Assembly: GCA_963618495.1 (NCBI GenBank)
Contig: CAVESF010000005.1
Location: forward strand, 32,624-96,623
Direction: 5' to 3'
Length of the DNA: 64,000 nucleotides
DNA from: Apopatosoma sp963618495
GTDB taxonomy: Bacteria > Bacillota > Clostridia > Oscillospirales > CAG-272
A program made the position numbers and the translations under genes. This document shows, piece by piece, positions 7,045-15,210 of this stretch (positions within the stretch are counted from its first letter, which is position 1; every line of letters starts with the position of its first letter). A model generated the notes under the pieces. That model did no database searches. It saw only the letters and a list, made by a program, of their open reading frames with translations, and was not told the origin of the DNA.

Positions 7045-7737
7045 TCAGAAGCAGGAATTTTTCAGCCGCGCCTCTATTTTCCCGAGCGCGGATTTCTCTA
7101 TGCGGGAAACATACGAGCGCGATATCTTCAGCCTTTGCGCCACCTCGCGCTGTGTTATCGCGGGCTTGCCGGAAAGACCGTATCGCAGGATGATGATGGC
7201 ACGCTCGCGCTCGTCGAGTTCGTTTGCGATTATGCGCAGAGCCTTGGTTCCCGTTATCTTCGCGTCGAGGTCCTCGGCTATATTGTCGTCTATTTTGATG
7301 ATATCGATATATGTGAGCGGGTTGCCGTCCTTATCGGTATCTATCGGGTCATTGATATAGACCTCGCCCGAGGTCTTTTTCTGCGAGCGGAAATGCATGA
7401 GTATCTCATTTTGCAGGCATTTGCCCGCATATGTGGCAAAACGCGCGCCGTTTTCGGGATTGAATGAATCTATCGCCTTTATGAGTCCTATCGTGCCTAT
7501 GGAGATTAAATCCTCCTGATTCTGCGCCGCAGTGTAATATTTTTTCACAATGTGTGCGACAAGGCGCATATTGTGCTCTATGAGCATATCGCGCGCATAC
7601 CGCTCGCCGTTTTTCATGCGGCGAAAGCAGTCCGCTTCCTCCTCGGGGGAGAGTGGCGGCGGGAAATTCTGCGTATACGATACACGCAGAAAAAGCTTTG
7701 CTATGCCTGAAAAAAACGCTATTATCCAACCGAACAT
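7045..7737 (-). CDS. sigK: RNA polymerase sigma-K factor (late mother-cell)
   Basis: A 230-residue sigma-70 family member. Region 2 is clear (RLVAHIVKKYY, EDLISIGTIGLIKAIDSF, FATYAGKCLQNEILMHFR), as is the region 4 helix-turn-helix (TQREVAQRLKISRSYVSRIEK). The N-terminus MFGWIIAFFSGIAKLFLRVSY resembles the Bacillus pro-sequence, and the bond cut by SpoIVFB in Bacillus falls here between S20 and Y21. So it is probably made as inactive pro-sigma-K. The gene is uninterrupted: no skin element splits it. GGAGG precedes the ATG. It should drive coat and maturation genes in the mother cell. SigE is the nearest alternative, but the short hydrophobic pro-region fits SigK. Confidence 0.92.
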   Translation of the reverse strand: MFGWIIAFFSGIAKLFLRVSYTQNFPPPLSPEEEADCFRRMKNGERYARDMLIEHNMRLVAHIVKKYYTAAQNQEDLISIGTIGLIKAIDSFNPENGARFATYAGKCLQNEILMHFRSQKKTSGEVYINDPIDTDKDGNPLTYIDIIKIDDNIAEDLDAKITGTKALRIIANELDERERAIIILRYGLSGKPAITQREVAQRLKISRSYVSRIEKSALGKIEARLKNSCF

Positions 7738-7776
7738 ATCATCTGTCCTCCATGTGAAAAGTCATTCTTTTTAAAA

Positions 7777-7805
7777 GATATATTCGCGCATGTGCGAAAA
7801 TATTG
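7777..7805 (-). promoter_or_regulatory. Candidate sigma-E promoter of sigK
   Basis: Minus strand CAATATT, a 14-nt gap, then AATATATC, compared with the sigma-E consensus KMATATT and CATACANT. Sigma-E control of sigK is known in Bacillus; the match here is imperfect. Confidence 0.45.
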
Positions 7806-7815
7806 CATATTTTTA

Positions 7816-7844
7816 TTGATATTCAGAAGAAAATGTGATAATAT
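7816..7844 (+). promoter_or_regulatory. Sigma-A promoter of ppx/gppA
   Basis: TTGATA, 17-nt spacer, TAATAT, about 35 bases upstream of the ATG. Confidence 0.65.
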
Positions 7845-7877
7845 AAAAAAGTAATAATTTTTCATGAGAGAGTTGAT

Positions 7878-8846
7878 ATGCATAACAGGTTTTACAGGTG
7901 TGCTGTGATTGATATAGGTGCAAACAGCGTGCGGATGAATGTATACGATATAAATACGGAGAGCAGAGCATATTCCATCGCGGCATCGGCACGCAATATG
8001 CTCGGACTTGCGGCGCTCGTTTCGGATGGGAAAATAACCGTGAGCGGTACTGAAATGCTGATGCAGACGCTCTCGGGCTTTCGAGAGAAAGCAAAAGATT
8101 ACGGTTGCCGCCGCGTTATGGCTTTTGCCACGGCAGGGCTTCGCGCCGTGTCAAACGGTATCGCCATAGCCGACCGCATCAGGAGCGAACTCGGCATAGA
8201 GATATCGGTGATAACAGGCGAAAAAGAGGCGCGCTATGATTTTGCCGCCATGCTTGGCAGATTCGGCGACGCTATAGCAAGCCGCGGCGTTGTTCTTGAT
8301 ATGGGCGGCGGGAGCACGGAGATGATAGCCTTTGAAAACAAGGAGATAAAGGCGCTCTCCAGCATGAAGATAGGCTCGCTTGCCCTCTATCGCAATTATG
8401 TACGGCAGAAAAAAAGCCCCCCGTTTCCGACGAGAGCGGAATCGTGGAGCATTATCAGATATACGCGCATGGTCATCGGTTCCAAGAAAGAGTTCCGCGG
8501 ATTCGGCGGAACGGCTTATCTCACGGGCGGAACGGCGCGCACCATAGCAAAACTGCATAAGGCGGTTTTCGGTGGAGCCGGCGTGACAGACGGCTACAGC
8601 TTTCCCGCCGCCGATATGCCGATACTCAAAAAGAGCATGATAGCCGATATGAAAAACGGCGGCAAGCTGCTTTCCGCCATCGCGGGAGACAGGCTCAATT
8701 CCATCATGCCGGGGATTCTTGCTTATACCGAGATTTTCGCGTTTCTTCGCGTGGATACCATAGTATCATGCGGGAGTGGCGCGAGAGACGGCTTCTTACT
8801 CGAATTCATCGATGAGAATTTCACGAAAAAATCTCCAGTATCTTGA
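7878..8846 (+). CDS. Ppx/GppA family phosphatase
   Basis: A 322-residue member of the exopolyphosphatase/guanosine pentaphosphatase family (actin-like ASKHA fold). Phosphate-binding loops are visible at the N-terminus (AVIDIGANSVRMNVYD) and near residue 137 (GVVLDMGGGSTEM). Members remove terminal phosphate from polyphosphate or pppGpp in the cytoplasm; the sequence does not say which. It is a short, single-module form. The ribosome site (GAGAG) is weak. It is transcribed away from sigK and converges on spoIIR, with the two coding ends overlapping by 26 bp. No sporulation role can be inferred beyond location. Confidence 0.88.
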   Translation: MHNRFYRCAVIDIGANSVRMNVYDINTESRAYSIAASARNMLGLAALVSDGKITVSGTEMLMQTLSGFREKAKDYGCRRVMAFATAGLRAVSNGIAIADRIRSELGIEISVITGEKEARYDFAAMLGRFGDAIASRGVVLDMGGGSTEMIAFENKEIKALSSMKIGSLALYRNYVRQKKSPPFPTRAESWSIIRYTRMVIGSKKEFRGFGGTAYLTGGTARTIAKLHKAVFGGAGVTDGYSFPAADMPILKKSMIADMKNGGKLLSAIAGDRLNSIMPGILAYTEIFAFLRVDTIVSCGSGARDGFLLEFIDENFTKKSPVS

Positions 8847-9402
8847 ATTTTATCTTATATTTCGGGTTTTCGCTTTCGCTCAGAATCTTTATCTGGTCGG
8901 AAGTGAAGCCTGTTTTTTTCAGCTCTTTTTCCGCGCTTGCCGCGCCCGTACACAGCTGCGGGAAAAGCACGCCCCACCAGTTGTGTCCGACGGCTTCTCC
9001 TATCATTATGCGCAGGGAGGTGTATTCGCCTGCGGGAAGCGTGATGTTTTCAAAGGTTCTCTCGGGATATGCCTCGCGCGAGACCGTGACGGAAACGGGA
9101 TATTCGCATCCGTTTGAGAGCAGATAATTTTCAGCCGTTTCGCGGACGGCATCAAGCGTAGCCGAGAGAAAAAGCTCGGCTTCTTTTGCGTTTTTTGCCT
9201 GATTTGAAGCGTCGGCGAGCAGAGGCAGAACGGCATCGCGCACACCCTCTTTCAGGCGCTGGTCCTCTTCGCTGTCGGAGGCGGCGATGATATGCAGGCG
9301 GACGATATCGTCATATATTTTCATATCGTTTTCTGTCGGCATAAACGAGCAGAGCAGGCAGACCGCAAGCACGAGTGAGGTGAAGATTACGAGATAACGC
9401 AT
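8821..9402 (-). CDS. spoIIR: Stage II sporulation protein R
   Basis: A 193-residue secreted protein with an N-terminal hydrophobic signal (YLVIFTSLVLAVCLLCSF). Family hallmarks are RLHIIAASDSEEDQRLKEGVRDAV, YPERTFENITLPAGEY and GHNWWGVLFPQLC. SpoIIR is made in the forespore, exported into the intermembrane space and triggers SpoIIGA to process pro-sigma-E in the mother cell. An AAGGAG site precedes the ATG, and a sigma-F/G-type promoter lies upstream. SpoIIGA and sigE are not in the window. The 3' end overlaps the convergent ppx gene. Confidence 0.94.
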   Translation of the reverse strand: MRYLVIFTSLVLAVCLLCSFMPTENDMKIYDDIVRLHIIAASDSEEDQRLKEGVRDAVLPLLADASNQAKNAKEAELFLSATLDAVRETAENYLLSNGCEYPVSVTVSREAYPERTFENITLPAGEYTSLRIMIGEAVGHNWWGVLFPQLCTGAASAEKELKKTGFTSDQIKILSESENPKYKIKFKILEIFS

Positions 9403-9446
9403 TTTTTATTTTCTCCTTTGATTTAAGAAAAATTTCCTTGTGAGTG

Positions 9447-9476
9447 TATTATGCGCACTCATGCGGAGCAATATTC
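9447..9476 (-). promoter_or_regulatory. Candidate forespore (sigma-F/G type) promoter of spoIIR
   Basis: Minus strand GAATA, 15-nt gap, GCGCATAATA. This fits GGNNANANTR at 9 of 10 positions and the sigma-G -10 CATAATA. Forespore control of spoIIR is established in Bacillus; the element itself is inferred. Confidence 0.55.
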
Positions 9477-9531
9477 GCAAAAAGTGAATTTGATGGAAAA
9501 ATTTTCCTAGTTCGCACTATAGGCGCGCTCT

Positions 9532-9561
9532 GCATATTATGAGGTATCGGTGGCATATAAT
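9532..9561 (+). promoter_or_regulatory. Candidate sigma-E promoter of dpaAB
   Basis: GCATATT (a full match to KMATATT), 15-nt gap, CATATAAT (close to CATACANT), about 48 bases upstream of the dpaA ATG. A mother-cell promoter is expected for dipicolinate synthase; in Bacillus the operon is sigma-K-dependent, so the assignment is tentative. Confidence 0.55.
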
Positions 9562-9608
9562 TTTATTCGTATGCTCCCGAAAAAGACAAAAAGAGGAGAA
9601 TAATAAAA

Positions 9609-10496
9609 ATGACAGCAAAATATATATCCGTGATAGGCGGCGATATGCGGCATGCGGCGTTCGCGAGAGTGCTTGCAAAGAGAGGCTTTGATGTCCGCTT
9701 CTATGGGATAGATATATATAAAGGCGATTTCGGCGGCGCGAAAAAATGCGCTTCCGCAGAGGAGGCGCTGACAGGCGCGGATATCGTTATACTGCCGCTT
9801 CCCGCAGGATCCGGCGGCATATACATAAATGCGCCGTTTGCCGACGGGGAGATAACCATAGACGAGGTGGCGGAGAAAATGCCTGCGGGCGCACTGCTTC
9901 TCGGCGGCATGATACCGCAGGAATTTCTTCTCCGCATAGGAGGGAGGAAGATAAGGTGCATCGACTACTATGAACGCGAGGAGCTGACTGTCATGAACGC
10001 GATACCGACAGCCGAGGGTGCTATCGCTATCGCCATGGATGAACTGCCGATAACGCTTCACGGAATGAGAGCGGCGGTGATGGGATTCGGCAGGGTGGCG
10101 AATATTCTTTCGCATAAGCTGGCGGCACTCGGCGTTTCGGTCACGGTATTCGCGCGAAAAAGCCATGCGAGAGCATGGGCGAGGGCTTACGGCTACGACA
10201 CTGAGGATTTCAATGTGCTCGGCGCACATATCGCGGAATACGACTGCGTTTTCAATACCGTGCCGGGAGTTGTGATAGACAGCGTAGTGCTCGGGAAAAT
10301 GCGCCGCGATACGCTGATAATCGACCTTGCTTCCAAGCCGGGCGGAGTTGATTACATCCGCGCACGCGAATGCGGAATAAAAGCGATACTGGCGCTTTCG
10401 CTCCCGGGCAGAGTCGCGCCCGATACCGCAGGCGGTTATATCGCCGATACGGTAATGAATATTATAAGGGAAACCGAAAACGGAGGGGAAACATGA
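9609..10496 (+). CDS. dpaA: Dipicolinate synthase subunit A
   Basis: A 295-residue dehydrogenase-like protein (SpoVFA). The N-terminal part reads KYISVIGGDMRHAAFARVLA, and a second Rossmann-type nucleotide loop follows near residue 157 (AVMGFGRVANILSHKLAALG). With DpaB it oxidises dihydrodipicolinate to dipicolinic acid in the mother cell, the compound that chelates calcium in the spore core. An AGAGGAG site precedes the ATG. The stop overlaps the dpaB start (ATGA). It draws on the same lysine/DAP pathway served by dapL, dapF and the aspartokinase in this window. Confidence 0.95.
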   Translation: MTAKYISVIGGDMRHAAFARVLAKRGFDVRFYGIDIYKGDFGGAKKCASAEEALTGADIVILPLPAGSGGIYINAPFADGEITIDEVAEKMPAGALLLGGMIPQEFLLRIGGRKIRCIDYYEREELTVMNAIPTAEGAIAIAMDELPITLHGMRAAVMGFGRVANILSHKLAALGVSVTVFARKSHARAWARAYGYDTEDFNVLGAHIAEYDCVFNTVPGVVIDSVVLGKMRRDTLIIDLASKPGGVDYIRARECGIKAILALSLPGRVAPDTAGGYIADTVMNIIRETENGGET

Positions 10497-11059
10497 TAGG
10501 ATATTGCTTCTGCGGTTCTTTTTGCACCGTGGGAAAATCCATAGGCATACTGCGCTCGCTTGCTGCCGAGGGAAATGATATACTGCCCGTGATGAGCGAT
10601 AATGTATATGAAACCGATACGCGCTTCGGCAGAGCGGAGGATATAAGAAAAACCGTTTCCGAAATATGCGGAAAGGAAATAATCCATACCATAGCTGATG
10701 CCGAGCCGATAGGACCGAAAACGGTGCTTGATATGCTAGTGATAGCGCCCTGCACGGGAAATACTCTCTCCAAAATGGCGGCGGGCATAACCGACACGCC
10801 CGTCACCATGGCGGCAAAGGCACAGCTTCGTTCAAACCGTCCCGTCGTGATAGCGCTTGCAACAAACGACGCGCTCTCGGCAAATCTGAAGAATATAGGG
10901 ACGCTTCTTTCGCGCAAAAATATCTATTTTGTGCCGATGTTTCAGGATGACCCCGAGAAAAAGCCGAGTTCGCTTGTGTGCGATTTCTCGCGGCTGAAGG
11001 AAACAATGGTAGCCGCCTTTGCCGGAAGGCAGATTCAGCCTGTATTTTTGCAGGGGTAA
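10493..11059 (+). CDS. dpaB: Dipicolinate synthase subunit B (flavoprotein)
   Basis: A 188-residue flavoprotein-family subunit (SpoVFB), partner of DpaA. Visible motifs are GYCFCGSFCTVGKSI at the N-terminus and APCTGNTLSKMAAGI with DTPVTMAAKA in the middle, as in the flavoprotein fold. I start at the ATG at 10493, which has GGAGGGG upstream and overlaps the dpaA stop by ATGA; a longer in-frame opening would lie inside dpaA. Translational coupling suggests equal subunit output. Confidence 0.94.
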   Translation: MIGYCFCGSFCTVGKSIGILRSLAAEGNDILPVMSDNVYETDTRFGRAEDIRKTVSEICGKEIIHTIADAEPIGPKTVLDMLVIAPCTGNTLSKMAAGITDTPVTMAAKAQLRSNRPVVIALATNDALSANLKNIGTLLSRKNIYFVPMFQDDPEKKPSSLVCDFSRLKETMVAAFAGRQIQPVFLQG

Positions 11060-11067
11060 GAGAAAGT

Positions 11068-11100
11068 CAAAGGGAAGCGGTGCGGCTTCCCTTTGGTTTT
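11068..11100 (+). terminator. Terminator after dpaB
   Basis: CAAAGGGAAGC/GCTTCCCTTTG, an 11-bp perfect stem, followed by GTTTTA. It sits between the convergent dpaB and DUF4832 stops and may serve both. Confidence 0.78.
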
Positions 11101-12547
11101 ACCTTATCTCAACCCTGCCGACATGCACAAATCCGTCGGCGCTTTGCCGCTCCTCTTTCATCGCGAAGTAAACGGGGCGGTCATCCTCAAAAAGCCCGAG
11201 AGAAAGTGAATATTCGCCTGCGTCTCCCACGGGGATAAATCCGATATCCGCCTTTGTTTCTCTTCCCGCAAGCCATGCGGTATTGCCCGAATCCGCCTCA
11301 TAGATGCGCTCATATCCGCTTTTTACCAGCTTTATTTTCAGCTTATACGGGAAATACGCGCGCGCAAATCCGCGGTTTTCGACATAGAGCGAAAGCGTAT
11401 TTTCTCTTCCGCGCTCAAGCAAAGGAAGCCCGCCATCGCTTTTTTCAAAGCCTATGCCCGAGAGAAAATAGAAATAACCGAGCCTGTTTGCCGCGTATTC
11501 CGTCAGATACGGATTATCGGCAAACCAGACGCGCGGATATCCGTGAAAACCGGCAAAAGTCGCGCCCGTCTCGCGCATAGCCTCGAGAAACGGAAGTCCC
11601 GCGCGGAAATTATGCGGTTTTATCATGTGATAATGCTCGAGTTCGAGCGTTATCGGCGCGTTTTCCGCTATCGGCGCGAACATCCATGGCGAGCGCAGAG
11701 TATCATATCTGCTTCCTTTGCCGCAGTAGCACGAAACGCAGACGGAATCGTCATCCAGTCCCATTTTGTGCTCTATGGCATATTTCCATATGCGCATATT
11801 TTCTTCTGCACCGCGCTCCCAGCAGGAATTTATCATATCGTCATTGAGCATGAGGATGGTTTTCGGAAAATATTTCTCATGCAGTTTGATATGCTCTATT
11901 ATCGCATCGGCACCGTATTTTATATTGGTGCCGCCTGCCGTATGTCCCTCGCCCCATGTGCCGAAAGAACCGACATCCACGGTTTCTATATACTTTTTGC
12001 CGGCAAATTTCCTGCCTGCCTCCGCGAGAAAACGCTCTAGATAGAAGAGATAAACAGGGTCTGTATAATCCGGCTCCAGCCTGCCGCACGGCACGCGATA
12101 GCAATGCGCGCCTTTTTCGAAAACGAAGCGCGGCGTGGCAAACCGGATGCTGTCATAGCCCTCATATGTACAGATGCGCAGGGCAAAATTAAATCCGCGT
12201 GCGCCCCATTTTTCTATTACGGAATCGATATACGACCAATCGAAAATGCCGTCCTCACGCTCTATATCGCCCCAGTCAAAGCGCAGATAGAGGTGATTCA
12301 TGCAGGGAAAATCGGCGAGCGCGTCGTTTTCGTCGCAGTCTGCGCGATATTCGCCGCGGGGAAAACCGTTGTCTATATAGTGCCAGTACCAGCCCTTGTG
12401 CGGGTTTTTCAGGACTTTAGCATCGTCGGCAAAGAGACGCAGGTCAATGAAATTTTCTATATCGCGCGGCGGGATATATCGGCAGGGCTGTATAGCCGTA
12501 TTCGCAAGCGAGATGAAATATTCTTCATTTGGAAATTCGGGTTTCAT
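11099..12547 (-). CDS. DUF4832-type TIM-barrel protein, putative glycosidase
   Basis: A 482-residue cytoplasmic protein (no signal peptide). It opens with NPHKGWYWHYIDNG and continues YLRFDWGDIEREDGIFDWSYIDSVIEKW, the pattern of the DUF4874/DUF4832 glycoside-hydrolase-like barrels. Acidic residues in the barrel (VDVGSFGTWGEGH, MLNDDM) could be catalytic. The last 120 residues look like a beta-sandwich domain (NTLSLYVENRGFARAYFPYKLKIKLV). AAGGAG precedes the ATG, which overlaps the stop of the alpha/beta hydrolase gene by ATGA. Substrate unknown; carbohydrate hydrolysis is inferred from fold only. Confidence 0.75.
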   Translation of the reverse strand: MKPEFPNEEYFISLANTAIQPCRYIPPRDIENFIDLRLFADDAKVLKNPHKGWYWHYIDNGFPRGEYRADCDENDALADFPCMNHLYLRFDWGDIEREDGIFDWSYIDSVIEKWGARGFNFALRICTYEGYDSIRFATPRFVFEKGAHCYRVPCGRLEPDYTDPVYLFYLERFLAEAGRKFAGKKYIETVDVGSFGTWGEGHTAGGTNIKYGADAIIEHIKLHEKYFPKTILMLNDDMINSCWERGAEENMRIWKYAIEHKMGLDDDSVCVSCYCGKGSRYDTLRSPWMFAPIAENAPITLELEHYHMIKPHNFRAGLPFLEAMRETGATFAGFHGYPRVWFADNPYLTEYAANRLGYFYFLSGIGFEKSDGGLPLLERGRENTLSLYVENRGFARAYFPYKLKIKLVKSGYERIYEADSGNTAWLAGRETKADIGFIPVGDAGEYSLSLGLFEDDRPVYFAMKEERQSADGFVHVGRVEIR

Positions 12548-13254
12548 ACTTGTTCTCCTTTCGTTTCACCTGCGGGCATGCTGAGAAACTCTGCTACGGC
12601 GCGGTTGAAATCCTGCGGATTTTTCTTTGCGATGAAGTGATTTCCGCGGATTATTTTAAGTTCGCTTCCCGGTATGCTGTCGGCAATGAGGCGCGTGTGC
12701 GCGGGCTTTATCATGTCGCGGTTTCCCGCGATGACGAGGGTTTTTGCTTTTATTTTCGAAAGCTCCTCTGCGGAGAAAACCGGCTCGTTTACCATGAGCG
12801 AGAGAAGCTCGGCATTTTTTGCGGCATTGGGATGTTTCTTTGCCGCGCGCGATGCCATTTTATAGCCGATTTCTATCGGTATCTGATAAATGCGCTTCAC
12901 TCCGCGCGGATTCATATTCGCTCCGTTCAGGATGAGACTTTCCACATATTCGGGATAGGCGAGTGCGAAAGCGAGGGCGATATTTCCGCCATCGGAAAAG
13001 CCGAGGATATGCGCCTTTTTCATGCCTTGCTCATCCATGAAATCATGCAGGTCGCGGGCAAACTGCACTATGGTAAAAGGCGCATTTCCGCGCGGACTCC
13101 CGCCCTGACCTCTCGTATCGGGAGCTATCACGCGGAAATATCTGCAAAAATATTCTTTCTGAAAATGAAAGTATTCGCCGCTTTCGCCGTTTCCGTGCAG
13201 GAGAATGAGCGGAAAACCCGCGCCTGTCTCGGTATAGTGAAGCTTTATATCCAT
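12544..13254 (-). CDS. Alpha/beta hydrolase
   Basis: A 236-residue alpha/beta-hydrolase. The oxyanion region is LILLHGNGESG, the nucleophile elbow GFSDGG, the acid lies in VIAGNRDMIKPAHT, and the catalytic His in IRGNHFIAKK. The expected triad is therefore complete. It has no signal peptide. GGAGGAG precedes the ATG. It is first in an operon with the DUF4832 protein (4-nt overlap), so an ester-bearing sugar substrate is conceivable but not shown. Confidence 0.88.
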   Translation of the reverse strand: MDIKLHYTETGAGFPLILLHGNGESGEYFHFQKEYFCRYFRVIAPDTRGQGGSPRGNAPFTIVQFARDLHDFMDEQGMKKAHILGFSDGGNIALAFALAYPEYVESLILNGANMNPRGVKRIYQIPIEIGYKMASRAAKKHPNAAKNAELLSLMVNEPVFSAEELSKIKAKTLVIAGNRDMIKPAHTRLIADSIPGSELKIIRGNHFIAKKNPQDFNRAVAEFLSMPAGETKGEQV

Positions 13255-13282
13255 TTGCTCCTCCGCATTGCTTTTTTATCTA

Positions 13283-13311
13283 ATGATACCATCTTGTCGA
13301 GGCAAAGTCAA
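13283..13311 (-). promoter_or_regulatory. Sigma-A promoter of the hydrolase-DUF4832 operon
   Basis: Minus strand TTGACT, 17-nt spacer, TATCAT, about 30 bases before the hydrolase ATG. Confidence 0.7.
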
Positions 13312-13322
13312 GATGCAAAAAG

Positions 13323-13365
13323 AAAAAGCACCGGAACGCACTTCAAATGCGCTTTGATGCTTTTT
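13323..13365 (-). terminator. Terminator after glmS
   Basis: Minus strand AAAAAGCATC pairs with GGTGCTTTTT around an inner GCGCA/TGCG hairpin; a T-rich run follows. It lies directly past the glmS stop. Confidence 0.68.
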
Positions 13366-13377
13366 CGAAAAGGGAAT

Positions 13378-15210
13378 TTATTCCACTGTCACGGATTTGG
13401 CGAGATTGCGCGGGTGGTCTACGTCGCAACCGCGCAGGGTAGCCGTTTCATATGCGAGTATCTGCGAGAAAACGACGGTGGCAAGCGGCGAGAAATATTC
13501 CGATATCTCGGGAAGCATGAATATTTTCTCACCATATGACATAGGCTCGGGGAAATCCCTGCCGCATACGAGCACGGAATATCCGCCTCTTGCGCGAACC
13601 TCACGGATATTGCCCGTCATCTTGTCATAGTATCTGCCGCTCGTGGCAAGAGCTATCACGGGAGTACCCTCTTCAACGAGTGAGAGCGTGCCGTGCTTCA
13701 ACTCGCCTGCGGCATATGATTCACTGTGGATATACGATATCTCTTTCAGCTTGAGTGAGCATTCGTGTCCCGCATGGTAATCGGGACCTCTGCCTATGAA
13801 ATATATATCCTCATGCGTATATATGCTTTTTGCTATATTGCGGATTTCGTCCTGCCTTGATATGATATCCGCTATTGCTTCGGGTGCGCCGTGAGCGATA
13901 TCATGGCAGAATTTCCGCGCGAAATCCTCGTCCGCCTTGCCGCGGACAAGCGCAAGCTTTATCGCTATCATGCAGAGCAGGGCGACCTGAGTTGTATAGC
14001 CTTTTGTCGTGGCAACGGCTATCTCGGGTCCCGCGCCCGTATACATGACATAGTCGGATTCGCGTGCCGCCGCACTGCCGACGGCATTGACTATAGAGGC
14101 GGTGATCAGTCCGTTTGCTTTTGCGAGACGAAGCCCCGCGAGCGTATCCGCCGTTTCGCCTGACTGCGATATCGGCAGGGCGAGCGTCCTGCCAACCGTG
14201 GCAGGCGGGTCGTATCTGTATTCAGACGCGGTATTTACCGTGACGGGAATCCCCGCGAGCTTTTCTATCAGGCTTCTGCCGACAAAGCCGGCATGGGTCG
14301 CCGAGCCGCAACCGATTATCTGGATGCTGTCAATGCTCTTCCAGAGTTCATCGCCGATGCCGTCAGCAGAGAAATCGGGAAGTCCCGCTTCGCTTATTCT
14401 GCGCATACATACGCGGCGCACGGCGTCCGGCTCCTCGTGTATTTCTTTCAGCATGAAGTAGTCGTAGCCGTCCTTTTTCGCCGCGCCGACATCGAGGTCA
14501 AAGTGCTCTGTTTTTGCCTTTGTCATCGTGCCGTCCCCTGAAACGGAATATATTCCTTCCGCCGTGGTGCAGAAAAGCTCGCCCTCCTCGGGACGGACTA
14601 TCTCTCTGCTGTGCGGCAGTATCGCGGGAATATCCGATGCCGTATAGCTGCCGTCTTCAGCGGCGGCGAGAATCAGCGGATTATCCTTGCGTATAGCCCA
14701 TATTTTATCGGGAATATCGGAAAACATCACGGCTATCGCATATGAGCCGCGCAGGAGCGAGCAGGCGCTGTAGATAGCTTTTGCCGCGTCATGCGTCTTG
14801 ACATATTCGCGGTCTATGAGATGAGCTATGCATTCCGTATCGGTTTCGCTTACGAAGCTGTAGCCGCTTTCCTCGAGAGTACGGCGGATATCAAGACAGT
14901 TATCTATGATGCCGTTATGAACCACAGTGACATGATGCGAGCTGTGAGGGTGGGCATTGGCCTCTGTCGGCGCGCCGTGAGTTGCCCAGCGCGTATGACC
15001 TATGCCGCTTTTTCCGCTCAGTCCCGCCGCGTTTGCCTTTGCTTCCAGTTCGCTTACTCTGCCGCCGCATTTGACGGAAATTATGCTTCCGTCATCAGCT
15101 CTTATTGCAAGTCCCGCAGAATCATAACCGCGGTATTCGAGGGCGTGAAGCCCTTCAATGATGATTTTTTCGGCATCGTTTTTGCCGATGTAGCCTATTA
15201 TTCCGCACAT
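13378..15210 (-). CDS. glmS: Glutamine--fructose-6-phosphate aminotransferase (isomerizing)
   Basis: A full-length 610-residue enzyme that makes glucosamine-6-phosphate from fructose-6-phosphate and glutamine. The N-terminal nucleophile is Cys2 (MCGIIGYIG), and the glutaminase motifs LEYRGYDSAG and GHTRWATHG follow. Two SIS domains come next (CGSATHAG, PISQSGETADT), and it ends in the conserved DHPRNLAKSVTVE. The ATG overlaps the stop of the beta-helix gene by one base (TAATG), with GGGAGG upstream. Expression is therefore coupled to the operon; there is no space for a glmS ribozyme in front of it. Confidence 0.97.
   Translation of the reverse strand: MCGIIGYIGKNDAEKIIIEGLHALEYRGYDSAGLAIRADDGSIISVKCGGRVSELEAKANAAGLSGKSGIGHTRWATHGAPTEANAHPHSSHHVTVVHNGIIDNCLDIRRTLEESGYSFVSETDTECIAHLIDREYVKTHDAAKAIYSACSLLRGSYAIAVMFSDIPDKIWAIRKDNPLILAAAEDGSYTASDIPAILPHSREIVRPEEGELFCTTAEGIYSVSGDGTMTKAKTEHFDLDVGAAKKDGYDYFMLKEIHEEPDAVRRVCMRRISEAGLPDFSADGIGDELWKSIDSIQIIGCGSATHAGFVGRSLIEKLAGIPVTVNTASEYRYDPPATVGRTLALPISQSGETADTLAGLRLAKANGLITASIVNAVGSAAARESDYVMYTGAGPEIAVATTKGYTTQVALLCMIAIKLALVRGKADEDFARKFCHDIAHGAPEAIADIISRQDEIRNIAKSIYTHEDIYFIGRGPDYHAGHECSLKLKEISYIHSESYAAGELKHGTLSLVEEGTPVIALATSGRYYDKMTGNIREVRARGGYSVLVCGRDFPEPMSYGEKIFMLPEISEYFSPLATVVFSQILAYETATLRGCDVDHPRNLAKSVTVE

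Noticed and set aside
7045..7737. Possible skin-type interruption of sigK
   Set aside because: The frame is continuous through regions 2 to 4 with no recombinase nearby.
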